This document shows positions 9,039-18,089 of a DNA stretch of 64,000 nt, piece after piece (within the stretch, counting starts at the first letter, position 1; each line of letters opens with the position of its first letter). Below the pieces are notes generated by a model. It was not told the origin of the DNA, made no database searches, and saw nothing but the letters and a program-made list of their open reading frames with translations. Source of the DNA: Sphingomonadales bacterium (GTDB taxonomy: Bacteria; Pseudomonadota; Alphaproteobacteria; Sphingomonadales; Sphingomonadaceae); contig JAIXUQ010000031.1 of NCBI GenBank assembly GCA_027483465.1, positions 62,001-126,000 of the forward strand, given 5' to 3'. The position numbers and the translations under genes are program-made.

Positions 9039-10003
9039 CCATGTTCGGCGTCATCGGTGGCGGTGCATGGGGAACCGCACTGGCCGCCACCTTGGCCGGC
9101 AATGGCCCGGTCACGCTGTGGGCGCGGGAGGCCGACGTGGTGGCCGCCATCAACGGCGCGCGCGAAAACCCGCCGTTCCTGCCTGGCATCCGCCTGCCCG
9201 CCGGCATCAGCGCAACCGAAGATCTGGCCGCCATCGCCGCTTGCCCCATCGTGCTGCTGGTGGTGCCGGCCCAGCATCTGCGCACCACGCTGGCACAGGC
9301 GGCGCTGCCGGCCGCCACGCCCATCATTTTGTGCGCCAAGGGGATCGAGGCCGGCACGCACAAATTGATGCTGGAGGTGGCGCGCGATCTCGTCGCCAAT
9401 CCGATCGCCGTGCTGTCGGGCCCCAGTTTCGCGCACGAGGTGGCGGCCGGCAAACCCTGCGCCATCACGCTGGCCTGCGAAGACCGGGCGCTCGGCGAGC
9501 GCCTGGTCACCGCCATGGCCCGGCCGACGTTTCGGCTCTACCAGTCCGATGATGTGATCGGCGCTGAAATCGGCGGCGCCGTGAAGAATGTGCTCGCCAT
9601 CGCCTGCGGGGTGGTGGAGGGCGCCGGGCTGGGTCTGAACGCCCGCGCCGCCCTGATCGCGCGTGGCTTTGCCGAGATGACCCGCTTTGGCGTCGCCCGC
9701 GGCGCGCGCCCCGAAACCCTGGCCGGCCTGTCCGGGCTGGGCGATCTCGTCCTCACCTGCTCATCGGAAAACAGCCGCAATTTCCGTCTCGGTGTCGGCC
9801 TGGGCCAGGGCCGCCCGCTGGCCGATCTGCTCGCCGGCCCGGCCGTCGCCGAAGGGGCTGCCACCGCACCGGTGCTGGTCGAGGCCGCGCGCGCGGCCGG
9901 CGTTGACATGCCGATCGGCGCGGCGGTCGCCGCCCTGCTCGCCGGCGCGCCGGTGCCGGACACGATCAACGCCCTGCTGGCCCGGCCGCTGAAGGCGGAA
10001 TGA
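9035..10003 (+). CDS. gpsA: Glycerol-3-phosphate dehydrogenase [NAD(P)+]
   Basis: GpsA reduces dihydroxyacetone phosphate to sn-glycerol 3-phosphate for phospholipid synthesis. The 322-residue protein has the N-terminal dinucleotide motif [14 protein letters not shown], the [10 protein letters not shown] loop, [15 protein letters not shown] at about 128-142, and the catalytic Lys in [13 protein letters not shown]. The start may be the GTG at 9035, which overlaps the tsaD stop, or the ATG at 9041 two codons later; the protein would be nearly identical. It lies downstream in the tsaD operon and is followed at once by a convergent toxin-antitoxin pair. Confidence 0.96.
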   Translation: MTMFGVIGGGAWGTALAATLAGNGPVTLWAREADVVAAINGARENPPFLPGIRLPAGISATEDLAAIAACPIVLLVVPAQHLRTTLAQAALPAATPIILCAKGIEAGTHKLMLEVARDLVANPIAVLSGPSFAHEVAAGKPCAITLACEDRALGERLVTAMARPTFRLYQSDDVIGAEIGGAVKNVLAIACGVVEGAGLGLNARAALIARGFAEMTRFGVARGARPETLAGLSGLGDLVLTCSSENSRNFRLGVGLGQGRPLADLLAGPAVAEGAATAPVLVEAARAAGVDMPIGAAVAALLAGAPVPDTINALLARPLKAE

Positions 10004-10006
10004 GCA

Positions 10007-10297
10007 TCACAGCGGGCCGCTCAACAACCGGCCGGCGTGGAACACCCCCAGAATCAACACCTGCTCGCGGTCCACCCGATAGGCAATGGTCGCACGCCCT
10101 TCGAAACTGATCGTGCGCACGCCCGGGCACAGATCATCGCGCGGCGTGCCCCGCCGGGGGAAGTCGCGCAAAACGGCACAGGCCTGTTCCAGGCGGTCAA
10201 GATAGGCCAGAGCCACTGCTGCCCCGGCATTGGCAGCGATCCAGTCCCCGATGCGCTCCAGATCGGCCAGCGCCAGCCGGCTCAGTTCAACCCGCAT
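10007..10297 (-). CDS. parE: RelE/ParE-family toxin
   Basis: The 96-residue protein has the ParE/RelE plasmid-stabilisation fold pattern: MRVELSRLALADLERIGDWI at the N-terminus, a Pro-Arg-rich middle (DFPRRGTPRDDL), and the terminal strands TISFEGRATIAYRV and EQVLILGVFHAGR. Family members poison DNA gyrase or cleave ribosome-bound mRNA; a target cannot be assigned here, and the gene symbol marks the family only. The ATG at 10297 overlaps the antitoxin 3' end by 11 bases, typical antitoxin-first toxin-second order. The upstream in-frame extension to 10363 lies inside the antitoxin gene and was rejected. Confidence 0.85.
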   Translation of the reverse strand: MRVELSRLALADLERIGDWIAANAGAAVALAYLDRLEQACAVLRDFPRRGTPRDDLCPGVRTISFEGRATIAYRVDREQVLILGVFHAGRLLSGPL

Positions 10298-10547
10298 CAG
10301 CCAGGCGCGCGCGCAGCCCGGCCATCGCATCGGCCAGCGGCACGGCATCGGCCGGAGCCGCATTCACCGCCGCAATGCGGGCGCGGATCAGATCGTCCAG
10401 CGCCGCCTCCTCGCGGTCCAGCGCCCGCAACCCGGCGCGGACCACTTCGCTCAGGCTGGCATAGCGCCCATCGGCAACGCGCGCCTGCGCAGCCTCGGCC
10501 AACTCGCCAAGCGTCACGGTTACGGGTTTGGAAGGGCGGGCCGCCAT
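10287..10547 (-). CDS. parD: ParD-like ribbon-helix-helix antitoxin
   Basis: The 86-residue protein has a basic N-terminal region (MAARPSKPVTVTLGELAE), then the helix-turn-helix-like GRYASLSEVVRAGLRALDREE that is typical of ParD/CopG antitoxins, and an acidic, Ala-rich C-terminal tail that would wrap around the toxin. It should neutralise the adjacent ParE-like protein and autorepress the pair. It is the first gene of the two-gene unit. The unit sits in the gap between gpsA and the SdhAF4-like gene and may be a recent insertion, though base composition is not unusual. Confidence 0.85.
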   Translation of the reverse strand: MAARPSKPVTVTLGELAEAAQARVADGRYASLSEVVRAGLRALDREEAALDDLIRARIAAVNAAPADAVPLADAMAGLRARLADAG

Positions 10548-10691
10548 GGCCTGACGTTATGACAATGTCATACGCCCGACAAGCGCCGTGGCATCACGGA
10601 TCCTGCTGCAGGCCATCGGCGATGTGGACATAATCGCCCCTGCAGCCCAAAAACGTCACCCGGCGGCAGCGGGCGTCATGCACCTGCCCCA

Positions 10692-10841
10692 TCAGAAATC
10701 CACGGCGATGCCGCCCTTTTCCCAGTCGCCATAGCGCACCGGGTCGGGGCCGCCGCGGCCGCCCACTTCCTTGTCGGTGGGGGGCGGTGGCGGGGCTTTC
10801 GGCTGTTTGTCGCGCGGATCGGGTTGCTTGTCCTTGTCCAT
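10692..10841 (-). CDS. DUF1674 / succinate dehydrogenase assembly factor 4-like protein
   Basis: This 49-residue gene is easily missed. Its product is a charged, proline-rich N-terminus (MDKDKQPDPRDKQPKAPPPPP) followed by the conserved DUF1674 C-terminus GGRGGPDPVRYGDWEKGG ending in AVDF. The family includes mitochondrial SdhAF4, which binds flavinylated SdhA and helps assemble complex II. The ATG at 10841 gives the standard N-terminus; a longer start at 10877 adds 12 unsupported residues. It is transcribed divergently from the SDR gene and lies near rsmB, a neighbourhood I know from other alphaproteobacteria. Confidence 0.8.
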   Translation of the reverse strand: MDKDKQPDPRDKQPKAPPPPPTDKEVGGRGGPDPVRYGDWEKGGIAVDF

Positions 10842-10897
10842 AAGCCAGTGTTGCCACCGCCCGCCGGCTGTTAGCAATGGGGTGAAGGGAAGCAGCC

Positions 10898-11725
10898 ATG
10901 TTCGAGCATAAGGTGATTGCCATCACGGGCGCCGGCAGCGGCATCGGCCGGGCGCTGGCGCTCGATCTGGCGGCGCGTGGCGCGGTGCTGGCGCTGGCCG
11001 ACAAGGATGAGGCGGGCCTGGCTGAAACCAAACGCCTGCTCGGCAACCGGCCGGCCAGCATCACTGCACTGGATGTGACCGACACGCCGGCGCTGCACGC
11101 CTGGATTTCGGCCGCTGTCAGCGATTTCGGCCGGCTGGATGGCATCATCAACAATGCCGGCCTTTCGGTCGTCGCCCCCTTTGCCGACTGCCCGCGCGCG
11201 GATTTCGATCGGGTGATGGCGGTGAACTTCACCGGCGTGGTGGAAGGCTGCCGGGCGGCGCTGCCCCATGTGAGGGCCAGTGCCGCCAAGGATGGCGTGG
11301 GCTGGATCGTCAATATTTCCAGCGTGTTCGGCATGATGGGCTATCCCACCCAAAGCGCCTATAATGCCAGCAAATATGCAGTGCGCGGCCTCACCGAGGC
11401 GTTGGCGATGGAATTGGCGCTCACCGATCCCAATGTCTGCGTGATCCGGGTCCACCCCGGCGGCATCAAGACCAATGTGGCGAAAAACGCCAAGCGCGTC
11501 GCCCTGTTGCCGGGGCAGGATCCCAACACGGATTTTGCCGCCGAGTTCGAGAAGAATGCCCCGACCACGCCCGAGCAGGCCGCCGCCACCATCATCAGGG
11601 GCATGGAGCGCCGGCAGCACCGTGTGCTGATCGGACCGGATGCGCGCTTCATCGATTGGATGGTGCGGCTGTTCCCGGTCAAACATTTCAAGGTGATCGG
11701 CAATTTCCTCGGCCGGCGGAAATAG
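10898..11725 (+). CDS. SDR-family NAD(P)-dependent oxidoreductase
   Basis: The 275-residue short-chain dehydrogenase has TGAGSGIG at 10-17 for cofactor binding, NNAG at 85-88, and the catalytic triad Ser141, Tyr155 and Lys159 (SAYNASKYA). An Asp near 36 (LADKDEAG) suggests preference for NAD(H). A substrate cannot be inferred; the C-terminal part (IRGMERRQHRVLIG and the following WMVRLFP) resembles classical SDRs annotated as short-chain acyl or ketone reductases. It starts 21 bp after a GGGAAGCAGCC region and is followed by rsmB after 38 bp, so the two may share a transcript. Confidence 0.85.
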   Translation: MFEHKVIAITGAGSGIGRALALDLAARGAVLALADKDEAGLAETKRLLGNRPASITALDVTDTPALHAWISAAVSDFGRLDGIINNAGLSVVAPFADCPRADFDRVMAVNFTGVVEGCRAALPHVRASAAKDGVGWIVNISSVFGMMGYPTQSAYNASKYAVRGLTEALAMELALTDPNVCVIRVHPGGIKTNVAKNAKRVALLPGQDPNTDFAAEFEKNAPTTPEQAAATIIRGMERRQHRVLIGPDARFIDWMVRLFPVKHFKVIGNFLGRRK

Positions 11726-11763
11726 ATGGGAAAGCGGCGCGCTTTGCGGCAAGGGGCGCTGGC

Positions 11764-13074
11764 ATGACCAGCCCGCGCCGCCCCACCGCCAAGCCCGTCC
11801 GTTCCGGCCGCCCGACCACCAACCGCGATGATTCCGGCGTCGCCGCCCGCCGCGCCGCGTTGAAGATCGGCATGGCGGTGCTGGATCGCGGCGTGCCCTT
11901 CGATGTCGCCGCCGCTGCCGCCGATGGCCTGCCGCTCAGCCAGGATCGCGCGCTGGCGCGCCTGCTGGCCCTCACCGTGCTGCGCTGGCTGCCCGAGCTT
12001 GATCCGCTGATCGACAGCGCCACCCCGCGCCCGCTGCCCATCGATGCCCGCGCCCGCCATGTGCTGCGCCTGGCGCTGGCCGGCTGGCTGCGGCTGAACA
12101 CGCCGCCGCATGCCGTGGTCGCCACCGCGCTGCCGCTGGTGGAAAGCGGGCCGCGCCGGCTGGTGCACGGCGTGCTGGGCAGCCTGATCCGCCGCCCGGC
12201 GGTGCTGCCGGCCAGCCCCCGCTTGCCCGCCCCCTTCGATGTGCAATGGGCGCGCGATTGGGGCGCGGCCATGGCCGATGCCGCCAGCGCCGCACTGGCT
12301 GATGAGCCGGCCACCGATCTCACCCTGAAAAACCCGGCCGAAACCGAACAGTGGGCGCAGGCGCTGGAGGGCATCAGCCTGGCCCCCGGCCATGTCCGCA
12401 CCGCCCGCAAGGGCAGCATCACCGAATGGCCGGGCTTTGGCGAAGGCGCCTGGTGGGTGCAGGATTTCGCCGCCAGCCTGCCCGCGCGGCTGCTGCCGGC
12501 CCATGCCGGCCAGCATGTGCTCGATCTGTGCGCCGCGCCGGGCGGCAAGACGCTGCAACTGGCGGCGCGCGGCTGCCATGTCACCGCGGTTGATGTGTCG
12601 GATGACCGGCTGGAGCGGGTGCGCCAGAATCTCGAGCGCACCGGGTTGCAGGCCACGCTGATCGCCGCCGATGCGCTGCGCTGGCAGCCGCCAGGCCTGT
12701 TCGATCATATCCTGCTGGATGCGCCCTGTTCGGCCACCGGCATTTTCCGCCGTCACCCCGATGTGCTGCACCTGAAGGGCTGGGCCGATCTGGCCCCTGT
12801 CACCCTGTTGCAGGCCGCGCTGCTGCGGCGGGCGGTGGGCTGGCTGAAACCGGGCGGGCGCATCGTCTATGCCACGTGCAGCCTTGATCCGCGTGAGGGT
12901 GAGCGGATTGCCGAACGGGTGATCGCCGGCGCCCCGCGCGATCTGATCGCCGCCGATGAGCTGCCCGCCGGCCTGAAGCCCACGGCCGAAGGCTTTGTGC
13001 GCACCCTGCCTGGCCAACTGGACGGCGGCCTTGATGGCTTTTTCATCGCCCGGCTGCACAAGCTGGCTGATTGA
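11764..13074 (+). CDS. rsmB: 16S rRNA (cytosine-5)-methyltransferase, RsmB type
   Basis: The 436-residue protein joins an N-terminal NusB-like RNA-binding domain (about residues 25-150) to a SAM-dependent m5C methyltransferase domain. SAM motif I is LDLCAAPGGKTLQL. The two catalytic cysteines are Cys322 in DAPCSATG (motif IV) and Cys372 in YATCSLDP (motif VI). RsmB modifies C967 of 16S rRNA in E. coli. The ATG at 11764 follows GGGGCGCTGGC; the longer frame from 11656 overlaps the SDR and was rejected. The basic, Pro-rich first 20 residues are an extension beyond the usual start. Confidence 0.92.
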   Translation: MTSPRRPTAKPVRSGRPTTNRDDSGVAARRAALKIGMAVLDRGVPFDVAAAAADGLPLSQDRALARLLALTVLRWLPELDPLIDSATPRPLPIDARARHVLRLALAGWLRLNTPPHAVVATALPLVESGPRRLVHGVLGSLIRRPAVLPASPRLPAPFDVQWARDWGAAMADAASAALADEPATDLTLKNPAETEQWAQALEGISLAPGHVRTARKGSITEWPGFGEGAWWVQDFAASLPARLLPAHAGQHVLDLCAAPGGKTLQLAARGCHVTAVDVSDDRLERVRQNLERTGLQATLIAADALRWQPPGLFDHILLDAPCSATGIFRRHPDVLHLKGWADLAPVTLLQAALLRRAVGWLKPGGRIVYATCSLDPREGERIAERVIAGAPRDLIAADELPAGLKPTAEGFVRTLPGQLDGGLDGFFIARLHKLAD

Positions 13075-13223
13075 CCGAGGCCTGTCCTACATGGGCAAAG
13101 CCTGTCATCATCATGATTCGGCGTTCAGGAATTTTGGCTGATTTTGCAATCGAAATCCCGGCCATATGCGTAAAAACTGTCAAAACCCGACGGTTGCACC
13201 TGTTCTTTCCCGGTTGAATCGGC

Positions 13224-14816
13224 TCAGAATCGCGGCTCCAGCTTCCAGCCCGGCCGCTGCCAGCGGTTGGCCACCTCCAGCCCCACCCGCCAGGCGGCCT
13301 CGGCCTCCTGCGCGGCGGCTTCGAAGCTGAAGCCGGGGCCGATCTGGTCGCAGGGCTGGTGATAGCAACACTGGTTGTACCGATCGATCAGCGCCTGCCC
13401 GGCTGCCGTGCCGCCGGCCGCGATGTCCCGCCCGGCGCGGAAGGCCAGCGCCGGCACGCCGCGCTGCACGAAGGGAAAATGGTCTGACCGGAAATACCAG
13501 CCCGCCTCCGGATTGGGTTCCGGCACCGTCACCAGCCCCATCGCCCGGGCGGCCGCCGCCAGATCATCCTCCAGGCTGGTGCGGCCGGCGCCGATCACCT
13601 CCAGGCTTTGGGTGCGCGGCAGTTGCACATGGGGATCAAGATTGATCACCGCCACTGTCTTGCCCAGCGGCACCACCGGGTAAGCCGCGTAATAGTCGGC
13701 GCCCAGCAGGCCCTTTTCCTCCGCCGTCCAGGCCGCAAACAGGATGGTGCGCTCAGGGCGCGGCCCGGCGGCAAAGGCGCGGGCCACCTCGATCAGTTCG
13801 GCGGTGCCGGTGGCATTGTCGATGGCGCCGTTGCGGATGGCGTCCCCGGCCGCATCGGCCACGCCCTGGCCGTTGGCATCCCAGTGGGCGCCATACAGCA
13901 GCGCCTCGTCGGGCCGGCTGGTGCCGGGCAGCCGGCCGATCACATTGTGGCTGATGAACGGGGTGGCGGTGAGCGTGCCGCTGGCGCTGACGGTGGCCGG
14001 CAGCGGCAGACTGCGAAATCCCGGCTTGCGGGCGGCGGCCTTGGCGCTGGCCAGATCAAGGCCGATGGCGGCCAGCAGCCGGGCTGCCACCGCGCCTTCC
14101 ACCCAGCTGGCAAAGCGCAGCGGCCCGCCAAAGCCGGTTCCGGCCGGCACCATCTGGGGCACCAGTTCGGTGCCGGTAAGCTGGGCAAGCGGGTAGGAGG
14201 CAGGAAAATCCTCGTGCAGCACGATCACGCCCACCGCACCGGCCTTGGCAGCGGCAGCGATCTTCACGCCCAGCCGGCCCCGGTAGGCCAGGGCGCGGCC
14301 GCCAAAGCCGAGATCGGCGCCGGCCTCGCCATCCGGATCGCCGGCCAGCAGCAGCACCACCCGGCCGGCCACATCCACACCGGCATAGGGATCAAACCCC
14401 TGATCCACCACACCAAAACCGGCAAAGACGATGGGCACATCGGCCATCCGCGTCTCCCCCGGCTGGCGCAGCGCCAGCGTGGCGTTGCGGCCCAGACTGA
14501 TCGGCAATGGGCCATCGCGGCTGGTGATGGACAGCGTGGCGCCCGGCTGCCGCTCCATCCGGATCAGCGGCACCTCCTGTAGCCAGCTGCCGCCCGGCCC
14601 GGCTGGCTCCAGCCCGGCGGCGCGGAACTGGCGGGCAAGATAGGCCAGCGTATAGGCCTCCCCTGCCTCCCCCGGCCCGCGCCCGGCAAAATCGTCGGAG
14701 GCCAGCGCTGCCGTGTCGGCCGCGATGCGTTGGGCGGAAAAGGCAAAGGGCGCGGCGGTGGCCGGGGCGGCGAGCAGCAGGGCGAGCATGGGGGCGAGGA
14801 TCGGCGTGATGCGCAT
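13224..14816 (-). CDS. M28-family zinc aminopeptidase with PA domain, exported
   Basis: The 530-residue protein has a signal peptide (MRITPILAPMLALLLAAPAT, cleavage after ATAA). A protease-associated insert covers about 130-290. The M28 catalytic metal ligands appear in order: YGAHWDANG (His), NGAIDNATGTAELIEVA (bridging Asp), WTAEEKGLLGADYY (Glu pair), INLDPH (Asp) and SDHFPFVQRGVPAL (His). Such enzymes release N-terminal residues from peptides in the periplasm or outside the cell. The start at 14816 was chosen because only it exposes the signal peptide; the 24-residue extension to 14888 has no support. It is divergent from rmuC. Confidence 0.9.
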   Translation of the reverse strand: MRITPILAPMLALLLAAPATAAPFAFSAQRIAADTAALASDDFAGRGPGEAGEAYTLAYLARQFRAAGLEPAGPGGSWLQEVPLIRMERQPGATLSITSRDGPLPISLGRNATLALRQPGETRMADVPIVFAGFGVVDQGFDPYAGVDVAGRVVLLLAGDPDGEAGADLGFGGRALAYRGRLGVKIAAAAKAGAVGVIVLHEDFPASYPLAQLTGTELVPQMVPAGTGFGGPLRFASWVEGAVAARLLAAIGLDLASAKAAARKPGFRSLPLPATVSASGTLTATPFISHNVIGRLPGTSRPDEALLYGAHWDANGQGVADAAGDAIRNGAIDNATGTAELIEVARAFAAGPRPERTILFAAWTAEEKGLLGADYYAAYPVVPLGKTVAVINLDPHVQLPRTQSLEVIGAGRTSLEDDLAAAARAMGLVTVPEPNPEAGWYFRSDHFPFVQRGVPALAFRAGRDIAAGGTAAGQALIDRYNQCCYHQPCDQIGPGFSFEAAAQEAEAAWRVGLEVANRWQRPGWKLEPRF

Positions 14817-14887
14817 GGCCGGCAGCATGGCGGCGTTGCGTTCGCTTGCCAAGCGGCTATGTTCTGCACCCGTTCCCCCTGCTGCCA

Positions 14888-16201
14888 ATGGTGCTGCCCG
14901 TGACCGAAGCCATGATTGCGATTGCCGCCCTGCTGGTTGGCCTGGGTGCGGGCTGGTGGCTGGCCAGCCGCCCGGCAGCCGCCTTCAGGGCCGAACGCGA
15001 TGAGGCCCGGCGTGAGGCGGACGAGCGGCGGACGAAGCTGGCCGAGGCGGCGGTGGAAATCCGCGCGTTGCAAACCCAGCGCGAGGAGCGCGACGCCGCT
15101 CACGCCCGCCAGCTGGAGGAACTGAACACACGGTTCGAAGCGCTGGCCGGCCGCGTGCTGGAACAGGCGCAGGGCCAGCTGATCAACCGTGCCGAACAGC
15201 GTTTTGCCGAGGCCGAAGCCAAGAATCAGGCCAGCTTGAAGGCCGTGCTGGCCCCGGTGGCCGAGACGCTGGCAAAATATGAAAATCGGTTGGGCGAGGT
15301 GGAAAAGGCCCGCGCCGAGAATTATGGCGCCCTGACCCAGGCGCTGGAGCAGGTGGCCCAGGGCCAGGCCCGGGTATCGGACGAGGCCGCGCGGCTGGTC
15401 ACGGCCCTGCGCAGCAGCGGCAAGACCAGCGGCAGCTGGGGCGAACAGCAACTGGCCAACACGCTGGAAATGGCCGGGTTGCGGGCAGGCATCGATTTCA
15501 CCCTGCAGGCCAGCAGCGAAGGCGGCGGCAAGCGGCCTGATGCCATCATCAATCTGCCAGGCGGTCGCCAGCTGATCATCGATTCCAAGTGCAGTCTGAA
15601 TGATTATCTGGCCGCACTGGAAGCCGGCACCGATGCCGAGCGGCTGGCCGCCATGAAGCGCCACGCCACCGCCGTGCGCAGCCATGCCCGCGGCCTTTCG
15701 GAAAAGGCCTATTGGAACGAGTTCGGCGCGGCGGCGGACTTCGTCATCATGTTCATCCCCGGCGAAAATTTCCTGTCGGCCGCACTGGAACATGATCTGG
15801 CGCTGCTGGGCTGGGCCTTTGATCAGCGTATCCTGCTGGCCGGGCCGATCAACCTGCTGGCCATCGCCAAGACGGTGGCGCTGAACTGGCGCCAGGAAAA
15901 GCTGGCCGATGAGGCGCGCGAGATCGGCAAGCTGGGGGCCGATATCTACAGCGCGATCGCGGTGATGGCCGAGCATCTGGCGAAGATGCGCCGGAACCTC
16001 ACCGAAACGGTGAGCAATTATAATGATTTCGTCGGCTCGCTGGAGCGCAACGTGCTGCCCAAGGCGAGGCGCTTTGCCGACATGGGCGTGGAGCAGGGCA
16101 AGAAGCCGGTGCCGCAGCTGGCCACGGCCGACGCGCCGGTGCGCAGCGAGCAGGCGGCCGAACTGCTGCCACCGGCCCCAGCGGCGTTGCCGCCGGCCTG
16201 A
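14888..16201 (+). CDS. rmuC: DNA recombination protein RmuC
   Basis: The 437-residue product has an N-terminal membrane anchor (MIAIAALLVGLGAGWWLA, residues about 9-26), a long charged coiled coil to about residue 165, and the conserved RmuC nuclease-like core: TSGSWGEQQLANTLEMAGL, the PE-D/ExK-type LIIDSKCSLNDY near 230-241, and FIPGENFLSAAL near 295. RmuC limits inversions at short inverted repeats. The start could be the ATG at 14888 or the Met at 14912. The gene ends base-to-base with the convergent DUF3667 gene. Confidence 0.9.
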   Translation: MVLPVTEAMIAIAALLVGLGAGWWLASRPAAAFRAERDEARREADERRTKLAEAAVEIRALQTQREERDAAHARQLEELNTRFEALAGRVLEQAQGQLINRAEQRFAEAEAKNQASLKAVLAPVAETLAKYENRLGEVEKARAENYGALTQALEQVAQGQARVSDEAARLVTALRSSGKTSGSWGEQQLANTLEMAGLRAGIDFTLQASSEGGGKRPDAIINLPGGRQLIIDSKCSLNDYLAALEAGTDAERLAAMKRHATAVRSHARGLSEKAYWNEFGAAADFVIMFIPGENFLSAALEHDLALLGWAFDQRILLAGPINLLAIAKTVALNWRQEKLADEAREIGKLGADIYSAIAVMAEHLAKMRRNLTETVSNYNDFVGSLERNVLPKARRFADMGVEQGKKPVPQLATADAPVRSEQAAELLPPAPAALPPA

Positions 16202-17281
16202 TCAATCGAGCAGGCCGGCCAGGACCAGGATCAGGAGATAGAAGGAGAGGGTGAGCACGGCCGCGATGCTGAGATGCAGGGTGCGCCAGCCCGCGCCCCA
16301 CCAGCCCAGGCCATAGGCACCGCGCAACTGGACGAACATGTGCACCGCCGGCAGCAGCGACAGCACCAGCCAGAAGCCGCCGGCCGTCACCCCGGCGGTG
16401 AAGGCGAGGCTGCCGACGATGAACAACAGGCTCATGAAGCTGATCGAATACAGGGTGAAGATGGCGTGATCATACATGCCGATCCCGCGCTTCCAGAAAA
16501 AGGCCAGCCACAGCCACGGCAGTGACAGAGGCACCAGCAGGAAGCTGAGCTTGTAGGCCTTGGTCTGGAGCTTGTAGATGACCAGGCTGGGATTTTTGAG
16601 CGCCTCGCGCGCCTTGGCGTCCAGCGTCGCGTTGCCGGTGTTCACCTCCACCTTGCCGTCCAGGGCGGTTTTCTGCATTTCCTCGCTCAATGCCTGTGTG
16701 GCTTCGCCCAGGGTCACGTTCGGGTCGCTGGTCAGCCGCTTGATGGTGGCGCGTGCGGTTTCCAGCCGGGCCACCTCCGCCTTGTCCCCCTTGGTGCGGG
16801 CTTCGGCGATCTGCCGGTCAAGATCGGCCAGCGCCCGCTTGGCATCCTGCGCGCGGCTGGCGGTGGTGCCTTCGCCGCCGATGCGGATCTCGTCCGCCGG
16901 CAGATGCGCAAAGCTGAGCGCGAAGAACATCAGGAACACCACCATCAGGAACATCGGCACCGGCGCGATGTAGCGGGCGCGCTGGCCTTCGATATAGCTG
17001 CGGGTCAACTGGCCGGGGCGGAACAACAGCATCGGCAGGGTTTTCCATGCCTTGCCGTCCAGGTGGGTGATGCCGTGCAGAAACTCGTGGAACACCTCGC
17101 CGACATGGCGGTGCAGGTGGGCGCGCTGGCCGCACTGGCCGCAGAAGGGCCCGCTGAGCGGGGCCCCGCAATTGGCGCAAGTGGCTGAATGTGGGCCTTT
17201 TCCGGGCCCCGGCTGATCAAGCGCGTGCGCGGCCAGCCCGGCTGTGGCCAGCGCCCCGGCGGCTTCGAACTGGTCTGACAT
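16202..17281 (-). CDS. DUF3667 membrane protein with N-terminal zinc ribbon
   Basis: The 359-residue protein begins with a zinc ribbon made by Cys35-x2-Cys38 and Cys47-x2-Cys50 ([18 protein letters not shown]), followed by the DUF3667 segment [19 protein letters not shown] and a TM helix near 105-125. A soluble, helical, charged loop of about 110 residues comes next, and then four predicted TM helices to the C-terminus. The function of the family is unknown. The ATG at 17281 precedes the zinc ribbon directly; the longer frame to 17989 is antisense to ssb. It is divergent from ssb across 135 bp. Confidence 0.8.
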   Translation of the reverse strand: MSDQFEAAGALATAGLAAHALDQPGPGKGPHSATCANCGAPLSGPFCGQCGQRAHLHRHVGEVFHEFLHGITHLDGKAWKTLPMLLFRPGQLTRSYIEGQRARYIAPVPMFLMVVFLMFFALSFAHLPADEIRIGGEGTTASRAQDAKRALADLDRQIAEARTKGDKAEVARLETARATIKRLTSDPNVTLGEATQALSEEMQKTALDGKVEVNTGNATLDAKAREALKNPSLVIYKLQTKAYKLSFLLVPLSLPWLWLAFFWKRGIGMYDHAIFTLYSISFMSLLFIVGSLAFTAGVTAGGFWLVLSLLPAVHMFVQLRGAYGLGWWGAGWRTLHLSIAAVLTLSFYLLILVLAGLLD

Positions 17282-17416
17282 CAGGGCCCCCACTGGCAGA
17301 ACGTCGTGCCGCAGCAAGCGCGAAATCCACAACAAAGGCAAGGGGCAGGGCAGCGCATGCAATTGCCTGACAGGCTGGTGCCGGTTAGGGTTGCAGGCAA
17401 GACAGAGGAGAAACAG

Positions 17417-17938
17417 ATGGCGGGCGTGAACAAGGTGATTCTGGTCGGGCGGTTGGGCAAGGACCCGCAGACCAAGAATTTCCCCAACGGCGGCAGCGTG
17501 GTGGAATTCTCCCTGGCCACCTCGGAAACCTGGCGGGACAAGGCCAGTGGCGAGCGCAAGGAAAAGACCGAGTGGCACAACATCGTTATTCGCAACGAGA
17601 ATATTGGCCGGATCGCCACGCAATATCTGCGCAAGGGCAGCGAGGTCTATATCGAAGGCAGCATCTCCACCCGCAAATGGCAGGACCAGAGCGGCCAGGA
17701 CCGTTACACCACCGAAATCGTGATCGGCCCGTTCAAGGGGGAACTGGCGCTGATCGGTGGCCGCGACGGGGGCGGGGGTGACCGCATGATGGGCGGCGGT
17801 GGCCGGTCCGAGGACTTTGGTGGCGGTTATCGGGGCGGCGGTGACGGCGGCGCGGGCGGCTTTGGCGGCAGTGCCCCCGCCCCGGCCAAGCGCCCCGGCG
17901 CCTTCGACGACGACCTTGATGACGACGTGCCGTTCTGA
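17417..17938 (+). CDS. ssb: Single-stranded DNA-binding protein
   Basis: SSB protects single-stranded DNA in replication and repair and recruits partners through its tail. The 173-residue product has the OB fold ([17 protein letters not shown] at the start, EWHNIVI and [11 protein letters not shown] strands, about 1-110), a Gly-rich linker at 118-160, and the conserved acidic tip [16 protein letters not shown] ribosome-binding site lies 9 bases upstream of the ATG at 17417. Two hairpins follow the stop codon. The upstream in-frame extension to 17306 has no SSB similarity and was rejected. Confidence 0.96.
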   Translation: MAGVNKVILVGRLGKDPQTKNFPNGGSVVEFSLATSETWRDKASGERKEKTEWHNIVIRNENIGRIATQYLRKGSEVYIEGSISTRKWQDQSGQDRYTTEIVIGPFKGELALIGGRDGGGGDRMMGGGGRSEDFGGGYRGGGDGGAGGFGGSAPAPAKRPGAFDDDLDDDVPF

Positions 17939-17950
17939 CGAAATATTGAA

Positions 17951-17991
17951 ATTTGGGTCGGCCTCCCGAGCAAGGTGCAACCGACCCAAAT
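17951..17991 (+). terminator. Hairpin just after ssb
   Basis: A perfect 11-bp inverted repeat (17951-17961 with 17981-17991, arms ATTTGGGTCGG and CCGACCCAAAT) with a 19-nt loop begins 12 bases after the ssb stop codon. There is no clear U tract, so it may be an mRNA 3'-end structure rather than the terminator itself. Confidence 0.5.
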
Positions 17992-18020
17992 CCAGCCCCC
18001 TTCCAAAAGGGGCCCAGGCG

Positions 18021-18051
18021 GGCCGCCACCGAGTCCATACCGGTGGCGGCC
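18021..18051 (+). terminator. Probable terminator hairpin of ssb
   Basis: A perfect 11-bp GC-rich stem (18021-18031 with 18041-18051) and a 9-nt loop are followed by TTACTGTCTTTGG. This is the second hairpin after ssb. The U tract is broken, so termination is likely but may be imperfect. It lies between convergent ssb and yceD and could serve either strand. Confidence 0.5.
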
Positions 18052-18069
18052 TTACTGTCTTTGGTATTC

Positions 18070-18089
18070 TTGACCAGCCGGCTGGTCAA
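18070..18089. repeat. 20-bp perfect palindrome at the 3' end of yceD
   Basis: TTGACCAGCCGGCTGGTCAA is a perfect palindrome without a loop, adjoining the yceD stop codon. On the plus strand it is followed within a few bases by CCCTTTTTG, so it may be part of a bidirectional termination zone. A protein-binding site is an alternative. Confidence 0.45.
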
